From NCBI GenBank assembly GCA_035566895.1, contig DATMQA010000023.1:1-20580 (forward strand): DNA of 20,580 nt. Direction: 5' to 3'. The stretch comes from DATMQA01 sp035566895. GTDB taxonomy: Bacteria; Verrucomicrobiota; Verrucomicrobiia; Limisphaerales; UBA8199. The notes beneath the pieces were generated by a model that worked only from the letters and a program-made list of their open reading frames with translations, did not search any database and had not been told where the DNA came from. Shown here in pieces: positions 14,568-20,580 of the stretch (position 1 is its first letter; each line of letters opens with the position of its first letter). A program made the translations under genes and the position numbers.

Positions 14568-15463
14568 AACCGGCTGAGCTTCTCCAGTTCCTTCACCCGC
14601 TGCTCAATCTGCTGGCGCGTAACTCGTGTCGTGCGCGTCAGCCCAAAGCCCTCGCAGCAGAATGACGCCACCACGCTGCCGTAAATCATCGCCCGGCGGA
14701 TGTTCTCTTCCACCGACCCTTTGGCCGTCGCCAGGTAACCCATCATTCCCCCAACGAACGAGTCGCCGGCCCCGGTTGGGTCCACCACCTTGGGCAGCGG
14801 ATAGGCCGGGCAGAGGAAAAAACCGCGCGGTCCCGAAAGGATTGAACCGTGCGAACCCTTCTTGATGACCACGTACTTAGGCCCCAGCTTGTGGATTTTT
14901 TTCAGCGCCGCAAACATATTGTCCTCCTTGGTCAACTGGTGCGCCTCGCTGTCATTCAGAACGAAAGCATCGAGACGCTTGATGAGCCGAAGCAAATCCT
15001 GCAGCGCGATGTTCAGCCACAGGTCCATCGTATCGGCTGCGACAAACTTCGGCCTCTCCATCTGATCGAGCACATGATGCTGCAGCGACGGCGCAATATT
15101 GGCCAGCAGGACAAACGGCGCGTTTTGGTGTGAGTTGGGCAGCTTCGGCGTGAACGTCTCGAAGACCCCCAACTCCGTCAGGAGCGTCCGCCGGTTGTTC
15201 ATATTGACCTCGTACTCACCCGACCAATGAAAGGTCTTGCCCGGCAGGATCTGTAACCCTTCCAGATTAATCCGGTGCCGTTTGTAGAGTTGAAGATAGC
15301 GTGGTGGAAAATCCTGCCCGACCACCCCGACGAGCTTGACCGGGCCAAAAAAGCTGGCGGCCACCGCGGCGTGGCTGGCGGAACCGCCTAGCAACCGCGG
15401 ATTCTCCCCCTTGGGGGTCTTGATCGAGTCCAGCGCGGTCGAGCCAACAATCAGAACGCTCAT
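14564..15463 (-). CDS. PfkB-family carbohydrate kinase
   Basis: A 299-residue ribokinase/PfkB-fold kinase that phosphorylates a sugar or nucleoside with ATP. The ATG at 15463 gives the normal start MSVLIVGSTALDSI; an earlier Met at 15508 adds 15 unrelated residues. The first PfkB signature is near RLLGGSASHAAVAASFFGPV. The second, VVDPTGAGDSFVGGMMGYLA, carries the catalytic base Asp234 and the anion hole. NDSEAHQLT matches the conserved mid-domain 'N..E...L' motif. Substrate cannot be named from sequence; the 'GSTALDSIKTPKGE' N-terminus is typical of verrucomicrobial and planctomycetal sugar kinases of unassigned specificity. Convergent with cysE, the two stop codons sharing CTAG (14564-14567). 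Confidence 0.9.
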   Translation of the reverse strand: MSVLIVGSTALDSIKTPKGENPRLLGGSASHAAVAASFFGPVKLVGVVGQDFPPRYLQLYKRHRINLEGLQILPGKTFHWSGEYEVNMNNRRTLLTELGVFETFTPKLPNSHQNAPFVLLANIAPSLQHHVLDQMERPKFVAADTMDLWLNIALQDLLRLIKRLDAFVLNDSEAHQLTKEDNMFAALKKIHKLGPKYVVIKKGSHGSILSGPRGFFLCPAYPLPKVVDPTGAGDSFVGGMMGYLATAKGSVEENIRRAMIYGSVVASFCCEGFGLTRTTRVTRQQIEQRVKELEKLSRF

Positions 15464-15688
15464 AGGGCGCGGAAGGTATTCAGGAGAGTGAGCTTGGGGC
15501 AATGCCAAAAAGCGGCGTCACTCTTGGCGTTTCGGGCGCTGAGAACAGTTGCCCCCCAAACACAAAATCCAAAATCGTGTCCTCATCTGCGTCATTTGCG
15601 GGCCTCTCCTTTCCGTTATCTGTGGAACAAGACGCGATTCTTCCCGCCATCAGCCTTCGGAATAACGTGTGATCGTGGAGTTTCTTCG

Positions 15689-15716
15689 TTGACCGCGCGG
15701 TGCCCCACGCTAATAT
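15689..15716 (+). promoter_or_regulatory. Sigma70-type promoter of gap
   Basis: TTGACC (15689-15694, 5 of 6 to consensus) and TAATAT (15711-15716, 4 of 6) are separated by 16 bp and lie 42 bp before the gap ATG. A perfect inverted repeat, CAAATTT-G-AAATTTG (15724-15738), covers the expected transcription start and could be an operator. The rest of 15464-15688 shows no gene. Confidence 0.5.
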
Positions 15717-15757
15717 GCGCGCTCAAATTTGAAATTTGCTAAATTGAAAATTGAACT

Positions 15758-16807
15758 ATGGCAGTAAAAGTTGCAATTAATGGGTTCGGCCGGATTGGCC
15801 GCCTGGTTTTCCGGGCGATGGTCGAACAAGGTTTGGTCGGCAAAGACGTCCAGGTAGTGGCCGTTGGTGATATCGTCCCGGCGGACAATCTGGCTTACCT
15901 CGTCAAATATGATTCCACCCAGGGCCGGTTCAACGGCACCGTTGGCTCGGAGAAATCCGCACCCGACAAAGCCGAGGACGATGTGCTGGTGGTTAACGGC
16001 CAAAAAATGGTCGTCGTCAGCGCCAAAGAACCCTCGCAGTTGCCTTGGAAAAATCTGGGCGTTGATGTCGTTATCGAATCAACCGGCTTGTTCACCGATG
16101 TCGAAAAGGCCAAGGGTCATCTGGCTGCCGGGGCAAAAAAGGTCATTATCAGCGCCCCGGCCAGGGGCGATTGCCCCACCATTGTCATGGGCGTCAACGA
16201 GAACAAGTACGACCCGAAGAAAGACAGCGTCGTTTCGAATGCCTCCTGCACTACCAACTGTCTGGCACCGCTGGTCTATGTGCTCTTGAAGGAAGGCTTC
16301 GGGATCGACGAGGGCCTGATGACCACCGTCCACTCCTACACCGCCACCCAAAAAACTGTCGATGGTCCCAGCAAGAAGGACTGGAAGGGCGGCCGCACCG
16401 CGGCTCTCAATCTAATCCCCTCGACTACCGGCGCCGCCAAAGCTGTCGGTCTGGTTCTGCCCGAGGTCAAAGGCAAGCTTACCGGCATGGCCTTCCGTGT
16501 GCCCACCCCCACGGTTTCGGTCGTCGACCTGACCGTCCGCACCTCCAAGGACACCAGCTACGCTGAGATCAGCGCCGCGATGAAAAAGGCCAGCGAAACC
16601 TACCTCAAAGGCATTCTCGAATATACCGATGACGAGGTGGTCAGCTCCGATTTCATCCACTCGAAGTCCTCGTCCATTTTCGACAAGGGCTCCGGGATCG
16701 AATTGAACAAACGCTTCTTCAAGCTGGTAAGCTGGTACGACAACGAATGGGGCTATAGCTGTCGCGTCGCCGACCTGCTCAAGTTCATGATCCAAAAGGG
16801 AATTTAA
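15758..16807 (+). CDS. gap: Glyceraldehyde-3-phosphate dehydrogenase
   Basis: A 349-residue class I NAD(P)-dependent GAPDH of glycolysis and gluconeogenesis, cytoplasmic tetramer. The Rossmann start VAINGFGRIGRLVFRAM is clear. The catalytic Cys164 lies in SNASCTTNCLAP, and His192 in TTVHSYTATQ activates it. Other landmarks are DGPSKKDWKGGRTAALNLIP (phosphate-binding loop), TGMAFRVPTPTVSVVDLT and the C-terminal SWYDNEWGYSCRV. Length is slightly above the usual 330-340 because of insertions near residues 63-75. Cofactor: GDIVP follows strand 2, where NAD-specific enzymes usually have N-D, so the Asp is present but the preceding Asn is Gly. Single-gene unit: promoter at 15689-15716 and strong terminator at 16831-16863. 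The ATG has no obvious Shine-Dalgarno. Confidence 0.97.
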   Translation: MAVKVAINGFGRIGRLVFRAMVEQGLVGKDVQVVAVGDIVPADNLAYLVKYDSTQGRFNGTVGSEKSAPDKAEDDVLVVNGQKMVVVSAKEPSQLPWKNLGVDVVIESTGLFTDVEKAKGHLAAGAKKVIISAPARGDCPTIVMGVNENKYDPKKDSVVSNASCTTNCLAPLVYVLLKEGFGIDEGLMTTVHSYTATQKTVDGPSKKDWKGGRTAALNLIPSTTGAAKAVGLVLPEVKGKLTGMAFRVPTPTVSVVDLTVRTSKDTSYAEISAAMKKASETYLKGILEYTDDEVVSSDFIHSKSSSIFDKGSGIELNKRFFKLVSWYDNEWGYSCRVADLLKFMIQKGI

Positions 16808-16830
16808 CCGCGGATTGCTCCCCTTGAATA

Positions 16831-16863
16831 AACGGCCTGCCAGCAATGGCGGGCCGTTTTTTT
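16831..16863 (+). terminator. Intrinsic terminator of gap
   Basis: AACGGCCTGCC, loop AGCAAT, GGCGGGCCGTT (one T-G wobble), followed by a run of seven T in total. It begins 23 nt after the gap stop codon. A textbook Rho-independent terminator. Confidence 0.88.
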
Positions 16864-16870
16864 AAAAACT

Positions 16871-16943
16871 TCCGTTCCGTTATCCGCGCCATCCGCGTAA
16901 TCCGAGGTAAAAATTTTCCTCGGTCAGTGTTCCTCGGTCAGTG
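16871..16943. repeat. Low-complexity 'ATCCGCG' tract and 14-bp tandem duplication at the msrA 3' end
   Basis: TTATCCGCGCCATCCGCGTAATCCGAGG (from 16880) is a degenerate run of ATCCGCG-like units. A looser version lies upstream of gap (about 15586-15626, TCATCTGCGTCATTTGCGGG...TTATCTGTGG). It is followed by TTCCTCGGTCAGTG repeated exactly twice (16916-16929 and 16930-16943). The second copy contains the msrA stop codon (TGA, 16940-16938). Confidence 0.5.
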
Positions 16944-17558
16944 TTTTTCCTGCAGTTTCTTCTCAAACTTTTCCACCTTCGGCCGAATCACCGCCCGGCA
17001 ATACCCTTGGTCGGGATTGTTGCGGTAAAAGTCCTGGTGATAGTCCTCTCCCTTATAGAACTTCTTCAGCGGCCCAATCTCCGTCACAATCGGCCGATGA
17101 AACCGTTTCTGCGCTTCCGCCTTCGACTTCTCCGCAGTGGCCCGCTGCGCCTCACTTTGGTAGAGTATGATCGAGCGATACTGCGTTCCGGTGTCCGCCC
17201 CCTGCCGGTTTAACGTGGTGGGATCGTGCGCCTCCCAAAACGTTTCCAGGATCTTCTCATAGGAAACTACTTTGGGGTCGTATTCGATCTGGATAACCTC
17301 CGCGTGACCCGTCTTGCCGGTGCAGACTTCCTTGTACGTCGGATTCTCCGTCGTGCCGCCGGCGTAGCCGCTCGCGACCGATTTGACGCCCGGCAGCATC
17401 TGAAAGATCGCTTCGGTGCACCAGAAACAGCCGCCGCCCAGAGTGGCGATCTCGGTCCGATTGGTTGAGTTGTCCATAGTCTTATTTTGCCCCTGGCCCG
17501 CGGCCATGCTGCCCAGCAGCAGGCCCAGCGATAACAGCAAGTTGGTGTTCTGTTTCAT
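16938..17558 (-). CDS. msrA: Exported peptide-methionine (S)-S-oxide reductase
   Basis: A 206-residue MsrA that reduces methionine-S-sulfoxide in proteins. The ATG at 17558 opens a signal peptide (MKQNTNLLLSLGLLLGSMAA, likely cut before GQGQ), so the enzyme is probably periplasmic, unlike the usual cytosolic MsrA. The active site is GGGCFWCTEA with catalytic Cys44. Further family blocks are SGYAGGTTENPTYKEVCTG, GHAEVIQIEYDP, FWEAHDPTTLNRQGADTGTQ and the C-terminal EDYHQDFYRNNPDQGYC, which holds a resolving Cys. MsrB is not fused to it. The last codons lie in a 14-bp tandem duplication. It is the last gene on the minus strand after the Mut7-C-like gene, from which a likely terminator separates it. 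Confidence 0.94.
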   Translation of the reverse strand: MKQNTNLLLSLGLLLGSMAAGQGQNKTMDNSTNRTEIATLGGGCFWCTEAIFQMLPGVKSVASGYAGGTTENPTYKEVCTGKTGHAEVIQIEYDPKVVSYEKILETFWEAHDPTTLNRQGADTGTQYRSIILYQSEAQRATAEKSKAEAQKRFHRPIVTEIGPLKKFYKGEDYHQDFYRNNPDQGYCRAVIRPKVEKFEKKLQEKH

Positions 17559-17649
17559 TTCGTTTTGGACAGCATCGCACACAAAGTGTTCGCGAACAAA
17601 TGACGCCAGGGTGTTTCACCTTTCACGCCTCCCGCACTCTCCCTCCCGT

Positions 17650-17678
17650 AAAAAAGTGGGGCCCAATTCGTGACCCAC
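17650..17678 (-). terminator. Likely terminator of the Mut7-C-like gene
   Basis: Read on the minus strand: GTGGG, a 13-nt loop, CCCAC, then six T (17655-17650). It starts 12 nt after the stop codon at 17690. The stem is only 5 bp, so termination may be partial. Confidence 0.4.
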
Positions 17679-17689
17679 TCCGCCTTCTT

Positions 17690-18143
17690 TCACGTTTCGC
17701 TTTTCCCACTACCCGCACCCTTGCCTACCGCCCCGCTCAATCGTTGCCGTATCCTCTCCCAATGCGTCCCGTGCCAGAAAAGCTTGTCGCAGCGGCTGCA
17801 CACAAAGTACTCGTCCAGCCACCGATACGTCCTCGGCGGAATCCGCTCCCGCATCTGTTCTTTATCCACCGGTCGCAACTCGCCGCCGCAGGCCATGCAA
17901 CGATGACGCCGTAGCGTGAGGCCGAACTCACGGAACACAAGCGCCAGTTGTTTGGGGATCGTCAGCGTGGGCGGCAGCCACATCGAAGGGATGATCTGGT
18001 CGCGCAGAAGACGCCTTTCCATGAGCATGCTGTCGGTCGTCAGAATCGTCGCCGACATCTCCCGCGCGCGGCGCAACAACTCATCATCACTAGAACAAAC
18101 GTTCAGTAGCCGCCTTACCCCTTTTGCGGCGATGATAATACCA
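17690..18143 (-). pseudogene. Mut7-C RNase-domain protein, apparently N-terminally truncated
   Basis: The C-terminal two-thirds of a Mut7-C (PIN-like nuclease) protein is clear: SSDDELLRRAREMSATILTTDSML, then the zinc-ribbon part with RCMACGGEL and FVCSRCDKLFWHGTHWERI (four Cys as two CxxC pairs). Family members normally begin with a short strand carrying an acidic residue plus a 'MLGRLARWLRLLGYD'-like helix. Upstream of SSDDELL this frame instead reads VIGIIIAAKGVRRLLNVC, which matches nothing in the family. The frame stays open to a TTG at 18268, but that part overlaps the divergent, well-supported GH2 gene. No ATG or GTG start exists before Met at 18058. I infer loss of the 5' end by rearrangement near 18098-18143. 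A short alternative product from 18058 would lack both the first acidic site and DDELL. Confidence 0.6.
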
Positions 18144-20580
18144 ATGACTTTGGGGCAGTTTAAACTTCGCTTCCATCTTCCCAAGTGGTTGCTTTGGAAG
18201 GCGCTGCTTTGTTGTGTCCTGTCAGGCCAAACCGTTTCGGCCGGCGAGCGCCTCACGCTTAATTTCAATCACGACTGGAAATTCCTGAAAGCCGACCCCC
18301 CCGGGGCCTTCCAGCCGGCATTCAATGACCAGGCCTGGACCCCCGTCTCCGCGCCCCACACGTTCAACGACATTGACACCTTCGATGACTTTTCCGTGCC
18401 CAACCACATCGGCGAAACCAACCAATGGTCGGGCCGTACCTGGTACCGCAAGGCGTTCACCCTGCCTGCTAACCTTAAAGGCAGGAAGGTCTATCTCGAA
18501 TTTGAGGCCGTCCGCCAGGTCGCCGAAGTCTATCTCAATGGCCGGTCTTTGGGCACGAATCGAACCGGCTTCATTCCCTTTGGGTTCGACCTGACCCCTC
18601 TTCTGCGATTTGGCGGCGCGACCAACATCCTGGCTGTGATGGCCGACAACCGCTTCACGCTCGAGACCGAGCTGACCAGGATCGCCGCCACCGAACTGCC
18701 TTGGAACAGTCCCCATTGGCACCCCGCCCATGGCGGCATCTACCGTAATGTGTACCTCCACAGTACCGACCCGCTCCATATTTCTTTGCCGCTCTACAGC
18801 TCACTCAAAACCGTCGGACCTTACCTTTACGCCACCGACATCTCGGAGGCCTCCGCCACGGTCCATTGCGAAATCCCTGTCCAGAATGGCCGCCCGGCGG
18901 CCGAAACCGTCAGCGCCCGCGTGGAAATCTTTGCGCACGATGGTAAGTCCCTGCTCCAACTCGACGCCGACAAGCCCATCGCCGCCGGTGGCCATGGCCT
19001 GCTCAAACTTTCCAGCGCCCTGCCCGGCCCGCAGTTGTGGGAGCCCGATTATCCCTATCTTTACAAAGCGGTCTGCACCCTCACCGCCCAGGGCCAGATC
19101 GTCGATTCCTGCGAAATCCCCTTTGGCATCCGCTACGTCCGTTGGGACGCCAAAAGTGGCTTCTATATAAACGGCCATCATCTCAAACTCCACGGTTGGG
19201 GCCAAAAGCCCACCAACGAATGGCCCGGCCTGGGCGCCGCTCATCCCGATTGGATGCACTATTACACTCTCGAGCTGATGAAAGAAGCCGGCGGCAATTT
19301 CGTTCGTTGGGGCCACTGCGCCGGAGCCCCGGCTGACCTGGCCAGTTGCGATCAACTTGGGCTCATCGTCGAGCAGCCCGGTTGCGATGGCGAGGGCGAT
19401 GCCCAGGGCGATGCTTGGACGCTCCGCGCCGCTGCTTTCCGCGACATGCTCGTTTATTATCGCAACCACCCCTGCATTATCATTTGGGAAGGCGGCAACC
19501 AAAAGGTCGCGCGCGACCATGTCAAGCAATTGCGCGGCCACATGGATAACCTCGACCCGCACGGTGGACGCGCCTATGCGCAACGCCGCGCTGATGAAAC
19601 CGATGGCGCCTTTATGGATGTCGATATTGGCACCGAAGGTGGCCGGCAATTGCCGCGTCTGCCGGTCGTCGAAGGCGAGTATGATCGCGAGGAATCTCCC
19701 CGCCGCGTCTGGGATAATTTTTCGCCGCCCAACTTCGGTTACCCGGAAGCCAAAGGCCAGACTTACCAACTCACCTCAGAGCAGTACGCCGTCAACGAGG
19801 TCGCCGAATACGTCACCAAGATCGGCAAACCTTATCACTGCGGCGGCGCCAATTGGATTTTCTCCGACTCCACCAGCGGGGGGCGCCTGGCCTGCGAAGT
19901 CACCCGTGCCAGCGGCGAAGTCGATGGCGCCCGCCTCCCCAAAGAAGCTTACTACGTCTGCCAGGCGATGTTCCGCGCCGACCCGCAAGTCCACATCATC
20001 GGTCATTGGACCTACCCGGTCGGCACAAAAAAGACCGTTTATGTCGCCTCTAATGGCGAGGAGGTTGAGTTGCTGGTGAACGGCAAGTCCCTGGGCCATG
20101 GTAAGGTTTCCGACCGCTACCTCTTCACTTTCACGGATGTCACCTGGGAACCCGGCGATGTCAAGGCCGTCGCTTATCGCAAGGGCGCCGTCATCGCTTC
20201 CCAAACCAAGCACACCGTCGGCGCCCCGGTCGCTTTGCGGCTCACTCCTATGGTTGGCCCGAAAGGCTTCCTTGCCGACGGGTCTGACGTCGCCCTTATG
20301 GACGTCGAAGTCGTTGATGCCAAAGGTGAGCGCTGCCCCACCTTCCAGCAGCGCGTGGATTTCGCCTATGGCGGCCCGGCCGTTTGGCGTGGCGGCTATG
20401 ACAGCGGCAAACCGGGCTCCATTAATAATCCCTATCTCGATTTGGAATGCGGCATCAATCGCGTCGCGGTCCGCGCCACGCGCCCCGCCGGCGCGATCAA
20501 AATCCTCGCCCGGTGTGAAGGGCTTAAATCCGTCAGCCTCACAATTTATACCATGCCGCTGGCCGTCGAGAATGGTTATG
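18144..20580 (+). CDS. Secreted GH2 beta-galactosidase-like glycoside hydrolase (runs off the right edge)
   Basis: 812 codons are visible, with no stop before the window end. ATG at 18144 (or 18132, four codons earlier) opens a signal peptide: basic start, LLWKALLCCVLSGQTVSA, then GERLTLNF. Order of domains: jelly-roll sugar-binding domain (about 35-200; NHDWKFLKAD, WSGRTWYRKAFTLP, GGIYRNVYLH), an Ig-like domain (to about 320), a TIM barrel (FYINGHHLKLHGWGQKPT, GGNFVRWGHCAGAP, YYRNHPCIIIWEGGNQ, PVVEGEYD), then an Ig-like DUF4982-type domain (VELLVNGKSLG) and a further beta domain. It should act on beta-linked galactosides or related glycans outside the cytoplasm. In canonical GH2 the acid/base Glu follows GN; here it is Gln453, with Glu449 four residues before. 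Divergent from the truncated Mut7-C gene. Confidence 0.88.
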   Translation, partial: MTLGQFKLRFHLPKWLLWKALLCCVLSGQTVSAGERLTLNFNHDWKFLKADPPGAFQPAFNDQAWTPVSAPHTFNDIDTFDDFSVPNHIGETNQWSGRTWYRKAFTLPANLKGRKVYLEFEAVRQVAEVYLNGRSLGTNRTGFIPFGFDLTPLLRFGGATNILAVMADNRFTLETELTRIAATELPWNSPHWHPAHGGIYRNVYLHSTDPLHISLPLYSSLKTVGPYLYATDISEASATVHCEIPVQNGRPAAETVSARVEIFAHDGKSLLQLDADKPIAAGGHGLLKLSSALPGPQLWEPDYPYLYKAVCTLTAQGQIVDSCEIPFGIRYVRWDAKSGFYINGHHLKLHGWGQKPTNEWPGLGAAHPDWMHYYTLELMKEAGGNFVRWGHCAGAPADLASCDQLGLIVEQPGCDGEGDAQGDAWTLRAAAFRDMLVYYRNHPCIIIWEGGNQKVARDHVKQLRGHMDNLDPHGGRAYAQRRADETDGAFMDVDIGTEGGRQLPRLPVVEGEYDREESPRRVWDNFSPPNFGYPEAKGQTYQLTSEQYAVNEVAEYVTKIGKPYHCGGANWIFSDSTSGGRLACEVTRASGEVDGARLPKEAYYVCQAMFRADPQVHIIGHWTYPVGTKKTVYVASNGEEVELLVNGKSLGHGKVSDRYLFTFTDVTWEPGDVKAVAYRKGAVIASQTKHTVGAPVALRLTPMVGPKGFLADGSDVALMDVEVVDAKGERCPTFQQRVDFAYGGPAVWRGGYDSGKPGSINNPYLDLECGINRVAVRATRPAGAIKILARCEGLKSVSLTIYTMPLAVENGY

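Noticed and set aside
18090..18176. 28-codon minus-strand frame starting MEAKFKLPQSHWYYHRRKRG
   Set aside because: Considered as a missing Mut7-C N-terminus in another frame, but it ends in a stop before SSDDELL and lacks the family's first motif.
18801..19769. 322-codon minus-strand open frame inside the GH2 region
   Set aside because: Antisense shadow: the plus strand carries unmistakable GH2 domains throughout, and the minus frame has low-complexity Ala/Gly-rich text.

Overview
The window looks like a chromosomal segment of a GC-rich, Gram-negative bacterium, most likely a verrucomicrobial relative (Pedosphaera/Limisphaerales-like). This taxon is an inference. It rests on the mix of secreted YVTN beta-propellers (one with c-type haem motifs), a GH2 glycosidase, a right-handed beta-helix protein and palindromic intergenic repeats. 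There is no rRNA gene or other phylogenetic marker to prove it.

Left end (1-1274), accessory DNA. On the minus strand the first codons of a possible transposase run off the left edge, preceded by two long direct repeats. Then come two small plus-strand membrane-protein genes separated by a 137-bp imperfect palindrome (617-753) that looks like an integron attC site. The second gene is cut at its 3' end by a 180-bp inverted-repeat element (1095-1274), which also supplies the last codons of the convergent minus-strand gene.

Middle (1248-9088). Reading leftward: dfrA (dihydrofolate reductase), murJ (lipid II flippase) and a predicted lipoprotein joining a YVTN beta-propeller to a phosphoesterase/alkaline-phosphatase-like domain. 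Diverging from dfrA is a secreted beta-propeller/di-haem cytochrome c protein.

9103-13364, all minus strand. A PLP-dependent cystathionine gamma-synthase-like enzyme, a right-handed beta-helix protein split by a one-base frameshift, and directly upstream of it a secreted YncE-like propeller.

13641-17558, mostly housekeeping. A CysE-type serine acetyltransferase (+) is convergent with a PfkB sugar kinase (-), their stop codons sharing one CTAG. Next is gap (GAPDH, +) with a visible sigma70-type promoter and a strong terminator, then an exported MsrA (-).

Right end. A Mut7-C-type protein (-) that appears to lack its N-terminal third is divergent from a large secreted GH2 beta-galactosidase-like enzyme (+) that runs off the right edge. 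CysE, the cystathionine synthase and MsrA all concern sulfur amino acids but are not an operon. Several genes (the second cassette gene, the phosphoesterase, dfrA, msrA) end inside repeats. I see no tRNA, rRNA or CRISPR. The best candidates for something unusual are the cassette/attC segment, the GH2 with Gln at the usual acid/base position, and the palindromic elements that donate C-termini.
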